DNA from: DATFKA01 sp035268885 | GTDB lineage: Bacteria; Bacteroidota; Bacteroidia; Chitinophagales; Saprospiraceae | Length of the DNA: 64,000 nt | Assembly: GCA_035268885.1 (NCBI GenBank) | Contig: DATFKA010000162.1 | Coordinates: forward strand, 28,950 to 92,949 | Reading direction: 5' to 3' | Shown here: positions 53,362-61,488 of the stretch, in pieces | Numbering within the stretch: the first letter of the stretch is position 1 | Layout of the letters: the number at the start of each line of letters is the position of its first letter | The notes under the pieces: generated by a model | Told to the model about the DNA's origin: nothing | Databases searched by the model: none | Seen by the model: only the letters and a program-made list of their open reading frames with translations | Translations under genes and position numbers: made by a program

Positions 53362-54552
53362 ATGGTACTGGCTTCATTCTTCCTACTTTTTTTTGTGGTC
53401 TTGCTGGCCATTAATGCTTCCCCAATCCGCCCCTGGAAAAAGATGGCGTTGGGCTTACTGGCTTTTCTATTCCTGGATTTTGGGCTGGGCTGGATCTTCA
53501 GCACATTTCTAAGTGCTAAGCCTCAAGCCAGGGCCTTCGAATTACACGAGCAGTTGAAGCCTACTGTCCTTAACCCGGCTTATCAGGACTTTGACGGTGT
53601 TTTTGGTCAGCATTTGAATGCTTACACTCGCCAGACCAATGAAAGGGAGCCAGTAGACACCAGCTATATCTTAATTTGTTGTTACGGAGGGTCTTCTACT
53701 TACTGCATTAACCTGAGTCAGGAGGCTTCCTGGCCTTCCCAATTAGAACGACAACTCAGGGATAGAGGTATTGCGGTGGAAGTCCATAACCATGGTATCC
53801 CGGGACATGCCTTTATTGATAATATGCATAATCGGGAATTCTTTACTTGCGCTTCCCTGGGCTATCGAAAACGTTTGGATATACACTACCACGGGTGGAA
53901 TGATTTTAGGATGATTAAGCCGCCTAATACCGTTGCCGTAAAGGAGGAACTACAAAAATGGCACGCCAAAACCAATCGCCTGATGACGGGCCTGGACCGG
54001 ATACGACCGGGCTCCATTGCCTTTAATTATTACTACATGAATCTGGTGAATGAAAACGTAGCCAACCAAATAAATTTTCTGGAGCGTCGTACCGTTTTTT
54101 TGAGCGCCTTATTGATGAAGATGCACACTTTGCTGCACGCCCCGTTGATAGAAAAGCGTATTCATGCTAAAGCTTTAGATCAGGAAGAAGTAGTTGAGCC
54201 AACGGAAGACCTGGTTATGGAGCAGATTCATGAGAATATAGCCACCCTGCAGACGACAAAAAATAATTCTTTATTCATTCCTCAGTTAATGAACTTTGAA
54301 TTGATCCGGGAGAAAGGACAGTCCTACAAATATTGGATGCCAGGGATCACCGAACAGCGGGCCGCCGGTTATTGTCGGGAATTAAGCCGCTATTGCGCAG
54401 AAAGATTACCCGTAAAAAGTTATCTTTCTACCCGGGAAGCCTCCTGGCGGCGGGAGCATTTTCTGGATAGTGGTCATTTTTCATCAGCAGGTTGTAGGCA
54501 GTTTGCGGAAGAAATTGCGGAGCATTTGCTAAGGTACCAATTTGTTCAATAA
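53362..54552 (+). CDS. SGNH/GDSL-like hydrolase, membrane-anchored
   Basis: A 396-residue protein with two N-terminal hydrophobic segments (VLASFFLLFFVVLLAINA; ALGLLAFLFLDFGLGWIF). SGNH marks are readable: block I CYGGSSTYC (nucleophile Ser), block II HNHGIPGHA (Gly), block III HGWNDF (Asn) and block V DSGHFSSAG (Asp and His). Proteins of this type occur in carbamoyltransferase loci, where they may deacetylate or otherwise edit the same glycan. It lies 53 bases after the carbamoyltransferase gene. Confidence 0.85.
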   Translation: MVLASFFLLFFVVLLAINASPIRPWKKMALGLLAFLFLDFGLGWIFSTFLSAKPQARAFELHEQLKPTVLNPAYQDFDGVFGQHLNAYTRQTNEREPVDTSYILICCYGGSSTYCINLSQEASWPSQLERQLRDRGIAVEVHNHGIPGHAFIDNMHNREFFTCASLGYRKRLDIHYHGWNDFRMIKPPNTVAVKEELQKWHAKTNRLMTGLDRIRPGSIAFNYYYMNLVNENVANQINFLERRTVFLSALLMKMHTLLHAPLIEKRIHAKALDQEEVVEPTEDLVMEQIHENIATLQTTKNNSLFIPQLMNFELIREKGQSYKYWMPGITEQRAAGYCRELSRYCAERLPVKSYLSTREASWRREHFLDSGHFSSAGCRQFAEEIAEHLLRYQFVQ

Positions 54553-54564
54553 GCCTAACATAAA

Positions 54565-54714
54565 ATGGAATCTCTAAAAGATATTTACTTATTTATCCGG
54601 GAGCGAAAAAGCTACTGGTTAGCACCGATGATTGTCGTCCTGGTTTTACTGGGCCTATTATTAGTCCTGGGGGGAGGTAGCGTAGTAGCTCCTTTTATTT
54701 ATTCCTTATTTTAA
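54565..54714 (+). CDS. DUF5989 family small membrane protein (SxtK-like), 49 aa
   Basis: A 49-residue protein: MESLKDIYLFIRERKSYW, then one membrane segment (IVVLVLLGLLLVLG), ending SVVAPFIYSLF. The pattern (F/I)RERK.YWL.P...VL...G..LVL..GS..APFIYSLF is DUF5989, found next to carbamoyltransferases and SxtJ. Start 12 bases after the SGNH stop and followed at once by SxtJ (the ATG of sxtJ is 3 bases past the stop). Role unknown; perhaps a membrane chaperone or anchor for the enzyme. Confidence 0.9.
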   Translation: MESLKDIYLFIRERKSYWLAPMIVVLVLLGLLLVLGGGSVVAPFIYSLF

Positions 54715-54717
54715 GTG

Positions 54718-55086
54718 ATGAATTTACCTCGATCAAAACCCATCTATACCGTTTGGGTTATCACGGCCGGCTTTCTGGTACTCTACTGTTTTCGTCGATG
54801 GGAAGGCTGGCTATTCCTGGCTATTGTAATTGGTGCGCTGGGGAGTGTTTCTCCTTTCCTGGCCCGGAGAATTGATTATCTCTGGCGTCAGTTGGCTTAT
54901 GTGCTAAGCCTGTTCATGCCGAAGATTCTGCTCACGCTGCTATTCTTCTTCTTCTTGACTCCACTGGCCCTTTTATCAAGGCTATTCGGGAAGGAAGATC
55001 CGCTTTCGCTAAAAAATAATAAAGAGAGTCAATTTCAGACCTGCGAACGAAATCTGGATCGGTCCTACTTTGAAAAGACCTGGTAA
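54718..55086 (+). CDS. SxtJ family membrane protein
   Basis: A 122-residue protein of the SxtJ family with three to four membrane segments (IYTVWVITAGFLVLYCF; LFLAIVIGALGSVSPFLA; KILLTLLFFFFLTPLALL) and the conserved end GKEDPLSLK and SYFEKTW. A GTG three bases upstream, directly after the preceding stop, is an alternative start. SxtJ proteins accompany carbamoyltransferases and have no established activity. Confidence 0.88.
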   Translation: MNLPRSKPIYTVWVITAGFLVLYCFRRWEGWLFLAIVIGALGSVSPFLARRIDYLWRQLAYVLSLFMPKILLTLLFFFFLTPLALLSRLFGKEDPLSLKNNKESQFQTCERNLDRSYFEKTW

Positions 55087-55107
55087 ATGACCACCCGACC
55101 ACCTGCC

Positions 55108-56109
55108 CTATCCCGGTTCTTCTTCCGAACCCATTTCATAACTTAGTAAGCCACGAAAAGCATCCTGCACAGTATTGCCTTCGTACAGGACTTTATACAC
55201 TTCTTCTGATATAGGCATCGGTACCTGATACTCCTGAGCTAATTCCATAACCACGGGACTGGTTTTGACTCCCTCGGCCACTTCGGCCATTTTATCAATA
55301 ATCTTGTCTAAGGTCTGCCCTTTACCCAAATGGTAGCCTACCGTGCGGTTGCGACTCTTTTCACTACTGCAAGTGGCCACCAGGTCACCCATACCAGCCA
55401 AACCCGCAAAGGTTTTAGGTTTGCCCCCCATGGCTTCGCCCAGGCGAGATAGCTCGGCAAGACCGCGTGTGATGACGGCCGCCCGGGTGTTTTCTCCGGC
55501 CCCCGCACCATCGCCCATGCCGGCCGCGATGGCAATAATATTTTTAAGCGCACCGGCAATTTCACAGCCGATGACATCGGTATTGGTATAGACCCGAAAG
55601 AGTCCGGTTCTAAAGATCTTTTGCAGCTCTTGCGCAATTGACTCATCGACCATAGCCACCACGGCGGCGGCGGCTTGTCCCCTGATAATCTCCTTGGCTA
55701 AATTGGGGCCGGTAAGGACGCCCGCCGGATGACCGGGCATCAGTTCTTCTATGATTTCGGTCATGCGCATCCGGGTACCATTTTCCAGGCCTTTGGCCAG
55801 ACTGACAATGGGTACCCAGGGGCGAATGTGTGGTTTGGCTTCTTCCAGTACTTGTCGAAAGACCTGGGCGGGTACACCCAAAATGACGACGTCTGCATCG
55901 CGTACCGCTTCTCGAATCTCGTCCGTTGCCAGTAAAGAAGGCGTCAGTCGACCGCCGGGCAGGTATTTTTCGTTGGTATGTTGCGCATTAATTTCCCGGA
56001 CGGTGTCCTCATCCCGGGCCCAGATTTTGGTGGGAACATTTTTTGCCGTAAGGGAAGCCACTGTGGTGCCCCAGGAGCCGCCGCCTAATAGTCCTACGTT
56101 AAGATTCAT
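55108..56109 (-). CDS. gpsA: NAD(P)H-dependent glycerol-3-phosphate dehydrogenase
   Basis: A 333-residue enzyme: Rossmann GLLGGGSWGTTVAS, VILGVPAQVFRQVLE, SLAKGLE, VLTGPNLAKEI, the catalytic-Lys region EIAGALKNIIAIAAG, and FAGLAGMGDLVATCSSEKSRN. It reduces dihydroxyacetone phosphate to sn-glycerol-3-phosphate, the backbone of phospholipid and triacylglycerol. It converges with SxtJ (22 bases between stops), and the link with the acyltransferase at 47305 is only proximity. Confidence 0.97.
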   Translation of the reverse strand: MNLNVGLLGGGSWGTTVASLTAKNVPTKIWARDEDTVREINAQHTNEKYLPGGRLTPSLLATDEIREAVRDADVVILGVPAQVFRQVLEEAKPHIRPWVPIVSLAKGLENGTRMRMTEIIEELMPGHPAGVLTGPNLAKEIIRGQAAAAVVAMVDESIAQELQKIFRTGLFRVYTNTDVIGCEIAGALKNIIAIAAGMGDGAGAGENTRAAVITRGLAELSRLGEAMGGKPKTFAGLAGMGDLVATCSSEKSRNRTVGYHLGKGQTLDKIIDKMAEVAEGVKTSPVVMELAQEYQVPMPISEEVYKVLYEGNTVQDAFRGLLSYEMGSEEEPG

Positions 56110-56204
56110 CTGTTGAATTGTTGAATGGTAAATTATTGAATCATCCGGGTGAGGAATTCACTTCCTTTAGGAAGGAATATAAAAAAATCCTGGAACTTCC
56201 TTCT

Positions 56205-57035
56205 TTATTTGCGCTTCAGTAGTAGGCTACTGCTCACAATCAGTAGGGCACCCAGAATCATGGTCCAGGTAAGTTGTTCTTCGTAGAAGATGACACTCAG
56301 GCTTAGTGCACTGACGACTTCCATGTACATCAGTGCCGATGCGGTGGAGGCTTTTAGCTTTTTCAGACCAAAGAAAAACAAAGAAAAAGCCAGAATTCCG
56401 ATTAGGAGTCCGTAGCCAATTCCGATGCTGTAGTCCATAAGTCTGGCCTGCTGGAATTGAAAAAAGGGGGCCAGCAGGAATAATCCTGCCGCATTTTGGT
56501 AAAACAGTAGCTGGGGCAAGGAGTAGTTTTTGGATTCTGATTTAAAAAGCACTACCGTCAGTGCATAGATCAGGGCAGAGGCCATGGCGGCTAACATGCC
56601 GATGATGTCATTGTTGGCCAGGTCAAAGGGTTTATTGGAGAAAGCCAAAAGGATACCGGTAAAGGCAACGAATAATAAGACAACCTGACGACGGGTAATC
56701 TGCTCTCGCAGGATGACCTTACTCAGTAAAGCCGTGAAAATCGGATAGGTATAAAATATGATCACCGCATTACCGATGGTGGCATAAGTATAGGCGACAA
56801 AGAAAAAGACCATCCGCACCGCACCCAGCACCGAAACCAGGCTCATTTTTCGCCAATTGCCCTGGAGCAGTGGCACCCCGGTAAAGCTTAGCCAGATTGC
56901 CGTCAGGACGGTTGGGGTAGCCATACGCAGCCAGGCCTGCGAGACTGGATTGATCTGCATACTTTTTATAAAAAGACCGGCAACACCGGCAATACTGGCG
57001 GCAATGAGCACCGCCCAAAAGGCAGCTTTGTTCAT
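56205..57035 (-). CDS. EamA/DMT superfamily transporter
   Basis: A 276-residue protein with ten predicted membrane segments as two EamA halves; the second half starts near LANNDIIGMLAAMASALIYALTVVLF and ends with ASTASALMYMEVVSALSLSVIFYEEQLTWTMILGALLIVSSSLLL. Family members export metabolites such as amino acids, purines or drugs; substrate unknown. Start ATG at 57035, divergent from the FAD dehydrogenase with about 90 bases between. Confidence 0.9.
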   Translation of the reverse strand: MNKAAFWAVLIAASIAGVAGLFIKSMQINPVSQAWLRMATPTVLTAIWLSFTGVPLLQGNWRKMSLVSVLGAVRMVFFFVAYTYATIGNAVIIFYTYPIFTALLSKVILREQITRRQVVLLFVAFTGILLAFSNKPFDLANNDIIGMLAAMASALIYALTVVLFKSESKNYSLPQLLFYQNAAGLFLLAPFFQFQQARLMDYSIGIGYGLLIGILAFSLFFFGLKKLKASTASALMYMEVVSALSLSVIFYEEQLTWTMILGALLIVSSSLLLKRK

Positions 57036-57124
57036 GCGGGCAAAGGTAGAAAGAACTCCTGTATTCTAATTACTTTTTTTCGCGACAGCGGCGTATATTA
57101 CTGATGAGGCACAAATTCAGGACT

Positions 57125-58765
57125 ATGCAAGAACATCAATCAGAGGTTATTATCGTGGGGGGCGGTATTGCGGGTATCATAGCGGCTTACGAACTTATCG
57201 AGGCGGGACATCGTGTACTGCTGATTGACCGGGATAAAGAAAAAAACCTTGGCGGTCTTGCGAAATGGGCCTTCGGGGGTATGTTCTTTGTCGATTCGAA
57301 CCTGCAGCGCAAACGGGGTATCAAGGATAGTATTGATCTGGCTATGAAAGATTGGTGGTCCTTTGCCGAATTTGATGAGGGGGAATACTGGGGTAAAAAA
57401 TGGGCCGAACAGTATATTCATCTCTGCACTCCTCATGGCTACGACTGGATGCGGGATAAGGGTTTTTCTTTTTTCCCTGCTCTCAATTGGGTAGAACGTG
57501 GTACGAAAGAGCGTCGGGGGAATTCCGTGGCTCGTTTTCACATGGTTTACGGAACGGGTTGGGAGTTGACCTACCGTATGATTCGTCTTTTGCAGCAGCA
57601 TAACAAAACGCATCTGCTTTCTTACCTCTTTGAGCACAGGGTGGAAGAACTGCTTACGGAAAATGAAGAGGTAGTGGGGGTGAGGGGACAGAACGAAGCC
57701 ACGGGGCAGCCTTTTTTGGCGAAAGCCGAACGCACCATCGTCGCGACCGGCGGGATCAACGGCAGTATCGAAAAGGTCAAAGAACATTGGGATCGAAAAG
57801 CCTTCGGCACACCTCCGGAAACCATCCTGAACGGCGCCCATCCCTACGCCATCGGCGATTTACACCAGGCGACCGAAGCGATAGCGGGTCATGTAGTTAA
57901 CCTCGAAAAACAGTGGAACTATGCCGCCGGCATCCACCATCCCAACCCACCTTTCCAGAACCACGCCCTGAGCTTGGTACCCTGTAAATCGGCCATCTGG
58001 CTCAATTATCGGGGCGAACGTATCGGCCCCAGACCCCTGGTTACCGCAACTGATACGCGTTGGCTGGTCGAGCAAATTTGTCAAGAAGAAAAAAAGTATT
58101 CCTGGCAGGTACTGAATAAAACAATTGCCCTTAAAGAGTTGGCTATCTCCGGTTCCGAATCGAACCCCCTGATGCGGGACAAAAAATTCCTGAAGTTCAT
58201 TTGGCAGACCTTGGTCACCGGGAATAAAAAACTAGTGGCTCAGGCAATGCGGGAGTTTCCGGATGTGGTGGTGGCCAATACGATGGAAGAATTAGTGGAG
58301 AAAATGAACGATCTGCAAGGTAATCAGGACATCAAATTGGATCGCTTGAGAGATGCCATTCGACAATACGATGAGCAGGTAGCACTCGGACCGGAGGCCA
58401 CTCAGGACTGGCAATTGCAGTTTATCCATCAGGTACGGCAATTTACCAGCGATAAATTGCGCACCTGCAACTTTCAGTCTATTATGGATCCCAAAGCGAT
58501 GCCGCTGATCGCGATTCGGGAATTTGTGCTTTCGCGAAAAAGCCTGGGTGGTATTCAAACTGATCTGGAAGGACGGGTACTCACTCGACCCAATGCCACG
58601 GGTAAGCAAAATCCGATCCCCAATCTATACGCCATTGGAGAGGCGGCGGGCTTTGGCGGTGGCGGAATGCACGGTCGGCGATCGCTGGAAGGAACTTTCC
58701 TGGGCGGCTGTCTGATTACGGCTCGGGTAGCGGCAGCCAGTATTAAGGGGAAAACGTTGATGTAA
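57125..58765 (+). CDS. FAD-dependent dehydrogenase, KSTD/fumarate reductase-like
   Basis: A 546-residue flavoprotein started at the ATG at 57125 (MQEHQSEVIIVGGGIAG). FAD Rossmann site VGGGIAGIIAAYELIEAGHRVLLIDRD, GGLAKWAFGGMFFVDS, and the C-terminal FAD closure YAIGEAAGFGGGGMHGRRSLEGTFLGGCL. This is the FAD_binding_2 group that includes 3-ketosteroid-delta1-dehydrogenase and fumarate reductase; the annotated FAD-binding dehydrogenases of similar length have no firm substrate. The steroid role is not supported by neighbours. Confidence 0.9.
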   Translation: MQEHQSEVIIVGGGIAGIIAAYELIEAGHRVLLIDRDKEKNLGGLAKWAFGGMFFVDSNLQRKRGIKDSIDLAMKDWWSFAEFDEGEYWGKKWAEQYIHLCTPHGYDWMRDKGFSFFPALNWVERGTKERRGNSVARFHMVYGTGWELTYRMIRLLQQHNKTHLLSYLFEHRVEELLTENEEVVGVRGQNEATGQPFLAKAERTIVATGGINGSIEKVKEHWDRKAFGTPPETILNGAHPYAIGDLHQATEAIAGHVVNLEKQWNYAAGIHHPNPPFQNHALSLVPCKSAIWLNYRGERIGPRPLVTATDTRWLVEQICQEEKKYSWQVLNKTIALKELAISGSESNPLMRDKKFLKFIWQTLVTGNKKLVAQAMREFPDVVVANTMEELVEKMNDLQGNQDIKLDRLRDAIRQYDEQVALGPEATQDWQLQFIHQVRQFTSDKLRTCNFQSIMDPKAMPLIAIREFVLSRKSLGGIQTDLEGRVLTRPNATGKQNPIPNLYAIGEAAGFGGGGMHGRRSLEGTFLGGCLITARVAAASIKGKTLM

Positions 58766-58875
58766 GGCTAAAGTAGAAATAAACTTTCAAAAATAATTGA
58801 AAGTTTTGAAAATTATACTTAAATTGAAGGTGTTGACGTTATGGTACTAATTCCATTACACATAAAATACCCGCT

Positions 58876-59277
58876 ATGAAAAACAAACTCCTGGCCTTCG
58901 ATTATTACTTTCAAGTCGTGACTTTTTCTATTGTTGCGATGGCTTCCCTGACTTTTTTTGGATTGATGCTATTGGTACCCTTTGGGGCTTATCAGGTGCT
59001 TAGCGCCGGTGCAAAGGGAGTATTATTAGACAGCTACCGACACCGGATATTTGCTTTGATTGCCGGCCTGTACGGCGGCGGTCTGATGTTCCTCATCATT
59101 GAAAACAATCATCCCTGGTTAGAGGGGATTTTAGATCTTTTTCCCGAGCCTTTATTACAAATTTTAGCGGTTTTCGCTTACGTGGTAATTCCCTTTACCA
59201 GTGCGATTTTTTACCTGCGTCAGTCTCGCAAAGACTTTGAAGCCGCGCAACAAGAAGAATTGGTGGAATATGTGTAG
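58876..59277 (+). CDS. Small integral membrane protein, unknown
   Basis: A 133-residue protein with about four membrane segments (TFSIVAMASLTFFGLMLLVPFGAY; FALIAGLYGGGLMFLIIE; ILAVFAYVVIPFTSAIFYL) and an acidic cytosolic tail (DFEAAQQEELVEYV). No family recognised. Upstream A/T-rich leader and the ATG at 58876 look normal. It is followed by the palindrome-rich intergenic stretch. Confidence 0.65.
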   Translation: MKNKLLAFDYYFQVVTFSIVAMASLTFFGLMLLVPFGAYQVLSAGAKGVLLDSYRHRIFALIAGLYGGGLMFLIIENNHPWLEGILDLFPEPLLQILAVFAYVVIPFTSAIFYLRQSRKDFEAAQQEELVEYV

Positions 59278-59305
59278 GGTAGCAAAGCCATCGCTAATCC
59301 CTTTG

Positions 59306-59587
59306 AAGCAGGGGTGATTGGTTCTAATAGTAAGCTAGAGCTCTGGATAAAGCGGTCCCCCTTGGACAAGCAGGGTTGATTGGTTCTAGGACCAGTGCTA
59401 AAATAGATAAAATGCGTGCCTTTAGGCCTGCCTGCCTCAGGTAGGTACGCAAGGTGTTTGATTAATGAGATCACGTTCGGTACCTAACGGCACCGTTTTT
59501 ATTATGATCTACATTCCTGTCTACCCACGTTTTGTGCCTAACGGCACAATTAAATCAGACGAATTTTAGAACCAATCATCCCTGCTT
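59306..59587. repeat. Three copies of a 20-bp repeat bounding a non-coding stretch
   Basis: AAGCAGGGnTGATTGGTTCT occurs at 59306-59325 and 59368-59387 in direct orientation, and inverted at 59568-59587 (AGAACCAATCATCCCTGCTT). The flanking CTTG/C similarity extends a few bases. The inverted pair encloses a short non-coding segment, giving a MITE- or REP-like unit. The rest of 59278-59705 carries no gene. Confidence 0.8.
59479..59549. repeat. Pair of TAAC-loop palindromes
   Basis: GGTACC-TAAC-GGCACC (59479-59494) and TTGTGCC-TAAC-GGCACAA (59532-59549), the second with perfect 7-bp arms, separated by CTACATTCCTGTCTACCCACG. The same loop in two hairpins, and the 'GTGCC/GGCAC' arms with a nearby CTACCCAC, match dispersed palindromic repeats I recall from Bacteroidota intergenic regions. 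Could be REP-type elements or processed RNA hairpins. Confidence 0.7.
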
Positions 59588-59705
59588 AGACAAGGGAAGG
59601 CGCGAGCTTGTGCCAGTGGCACCCCCGAAGGGATGGCTATGGCAAAAGAGCTAAGCAAAAAGGGGGATGACAGCGCATTGAATTTTTTACTAAAGTTAAA
59701 AATAC

Positions 59706-60617
59706 ATGAAAAATAAGGTGGTAATTTTTGGTGGAACCGGCTTCTTAGGCCGGAGTCTGGCGGAATACCTGCGTGCCCGGGGTTGGAGCCCCGTACTGGT
59801 AGCTCGTCATCAGGTGAAGGATTTAGATTTCCCCTTTGTCGCCTGGGATGGCAGGAGGGTAGGGCCCTGGAAAGCAGCTTTGGAAGGCGCCCGGGCCATT
59901 GTGAATTTAGCGGGGAAGTCGGTCAATTGCCAAAAGACCCCTGAGAACTGCGATGTAATTCTGCGTTCCCGGGTAGAAGCAACCCGCGCTATCGGGCAGG
60001 CCCTCTGTGAGGTAGAACAAAAGCCAAAGGTCTGGATTCAGATGTCGACCGCTCATATTTACGGAGACCCGCCCGAGGTACATTGTTCTGAAGGAGATAC
60101 CCTGGGTTACGGCCTGGCGCCCTTCGTGGGTAAAGCCTGGGAAGCGGCCTTTGCTTCCGCAAAATCCGAAGATATCCGTGGGGTGGTTTTACGGACGAGT
60201 TTTGTGATCGGAAAAGGGGGAGGGGCCTTGCCTACCTTAAAAGCATTGGCTCGCTGGGGCTTAGGTGGAAGAGTGGGCCACGGTCGGCAGGGGATGAGTT
60301 GGATTCACGAAACGGATTTGAACCGATTGATCTTAGCGGCCATCGAGCGGGAGACTTTTGAAGGTATTTATATTGCCTCTGCCCCAAAGCCGGTTTCCCA
60401 GGCGACCTTCATGCGTAAGCTGCGAAAAAAACTGCGTATGCCTCTGGCCCTGCCGGCGAAGGCCTGGATGGTAAAGATCGGGGCCCGCTTCTTTCTGAAC
60501 ACAGACCCGGAATTGATTCTTTATGGTCGGTATGTCTACTCTGAGCGCCTGAGGGAAGCGGGATTTGCTTTTACTTTCCCTAGACTTGGTGAGGCGCTGG
60601 ATGATTTACTAAACTAA
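59706..60617 (+). CDS. TIGR01777 family NAD-dependent epimerase/DUF1731 protein
   Basis: A 303-residue SDR protein: NAD site VVIFGGTGFLGRSLAEYL, VAWDGRRVGPWKAALEGARAIVNLAGKSVNC, the active-region MSTAHIYGD, and the DUF1731 C-terminal block (LPAKAWMVKIGARFFLNTDPELILYGRYVYSERLREAGFAFTFP). In E. coli this family is YfcH and its substrate is unknown. The catalytic Tyr-x-x-x-Lys is replaced by GYGLAPFVGKAWE, as in the family. Confidence 0.92.
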   Translation: MKNKVVIFGGTGFLGRSLAEYLRARGWSPVLVARHQVKDLDFPFVAWDGRRVGPWKAALEGARAIVNLAGKSVNCQKTPENCDVILRSRVEATRAIGQALCEVEQKPKVWIQMSTAHIYGDPPEVHCSEGDTLGYGLAPFVGKAWEAAFASAKSEDIRGVVLRTSFVIGKGGGALPTLKALARWGLGGRVGHGRQGMSWIHETDLNRLILAAIERETFEGIYIASAPKPVSQATFMRKLRKKLRMPLALPAKAWMVKIGARFFLNTDPELILYGRYVYSERLREAGFAFTFPRLGEALDDLLN

Positions 60618-60622
60618 ACCCC

Positions 60623-60820
60623 CTAAATTTTAAAGGGCTCCTCCCGAAAGGCTTTGGGAAGGTGGCAGGCGCGCAGTTTGGGACAACGCTTACACTGCTT
60701 GCCCTTTTTGTATTTCTTGCAACACTTCTTTTTGTATTTTTTTGCCGCCTTGATTTTTTGCATGATAGGCGAATCCGGTGCTGCGGTGATTTCGACAGGT
60801 ACGCATTGTATTTCTGTCAT
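60623..60820 (-). CDS. Small Cys/Lys-rich protein, 65 aa
   Basis: A 65-residue strongly basic protein with six Cys (C6, C33, C34, C43, C46, C52) inside a Lys cluster (KKYKKKCCKKYKKGKQCKRCPKLRAC). The spacing CC-x8-C-x2-C-x5-C suggests a metal or Fe-S site. No family recognised. Second gene of a pair: the upstream gene on the same strand ends 25 bases before its start and has a similar Cys-rich end. Confidence 0.65.
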   Translation of the reverse strand: MTEIQCVPVEITAAPDSPIMQKIKAAKKYKKKCCKKYKKGKQCKRCPKLRACHLPKAFREEPFKI

Positions 60821-60845
60821 CTTTCTGTTGTTATTGTTGTTGTTG

Positions 60846-61184
60846 CTAATTTAGATTCAGTTCTCTATTGGGTTTATTCTGCATTAGTGGGCAGTTGATA
60901 CAGGCTGTATTTTTTCCATATTCGGCGACTAGTAAAGCCGCGGTGCGAGATTTACAGCCTTTGCGAATACATTTTTTGTAAAAAGAACATCCCTGCTGAC
61001 TGCTAGAGTAAACCAGAAAAGCATTATAGCGGTCCCCATCGGGTGCGGCGTAGGCCGAAACGCGGATACCCGCTTGTAATTCCGGTTCTTTTTTCCGCAA
61101 GGTTAAAGCTACCAGAGGATCGGCCGTTTCTTTTACCTGCTTACGTATAGCTAGTTTTGCCAGTCTTTTACATGCATTATCCAT
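60846..61184 (-). CDS. Small Cys-rich protein, 112 aa
   Basis: A 112-residue protein. The first 60 residues look like a normal alpha/beta fold (DNACKRLAKLAIRKQ, VALTLRKKEPELQAGIRVSAYAAPDGDRYNAFLVYSSSQQ). The second half has a Cys cluster (C66, C72, C77, C95, C98: CSFYKKCIRKGC ... ACINCPLMQ). No family recognised. It is the first gene of a pair with the 65-aa protein, both likely to bind metal or to act on each other through the same site. Confidence 0.65.
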   Translation of the reverse strand: MDNACKRLAKLAIRKQVKETADPLVALTLRKKEPELQAGIRVSAYAAPDGDRYNAFLVYSSSQQGCSFYKKCIRKGCKSRTAALLVAEYGKNTACINCPLMQNKPNRELNLN

Positions 61185-61410
61185 AGATCAAATATCTTCC
61201 TTAAATCCGCTTGCTATTCTATTTGCTAATACAAACGCAAATATAAGCAATTCGGTTTTATTTAGATTAATTAAAAATAAAAAATTGTAAGCTTTTTGTC
61301 ATTCCGCACGGGATACCTCAAATGTAAAAAGGCAGTTGAGGCGAGCAGATGAGAATGGTAAGTGTTCTGGGGTGATATTTATCAGTGGATAGGGGAGGAG
61401 TAAAAATGAA

Positions 61411-61442
61411 ATACCCTTCACAACCGAGGTTACGAAGGGTAT
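61411..61442 (-). terminator. Terminator downstream of dps
   Basis: ATACCCTTC and GAAGGGTAT form a perfect 9-bp stem, extended by CAACC/GGTT with mismatches. It lies 47 bases past the dps stop and on the minus strand is followed by TTTCATTTTT. The stretch 61185-61410 otherwise shows no gene; a short frame across the hairpin is a shadow. Confidence 0.85.
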
Positions 61443-61488
61443 TAAAACCGGAGTAGCCATACTCCGTATAGAAAACGACATGATGTTT

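Noticed and set aside
51533..55086. Saxitoxin biosynthesis cluster
   Set aside because: Only the carbamoyltransferase/SxtJ/DUF5989 association is shared; none of the toxin assembly genes (for example SxtA-like) occurs in the window.
57140..57841. Minus-strand 233-codon frame antisense to the FAD dehydrogenase
   Set aside because: Antisense shadow of a clear flavoprotein; no domain seen.
59220..59474. Minus-strand 84-codon frame
   Set aside because: Crosses the repeat-rich intergenic segment and the end of the membrane protein gene with no coding-like composition.
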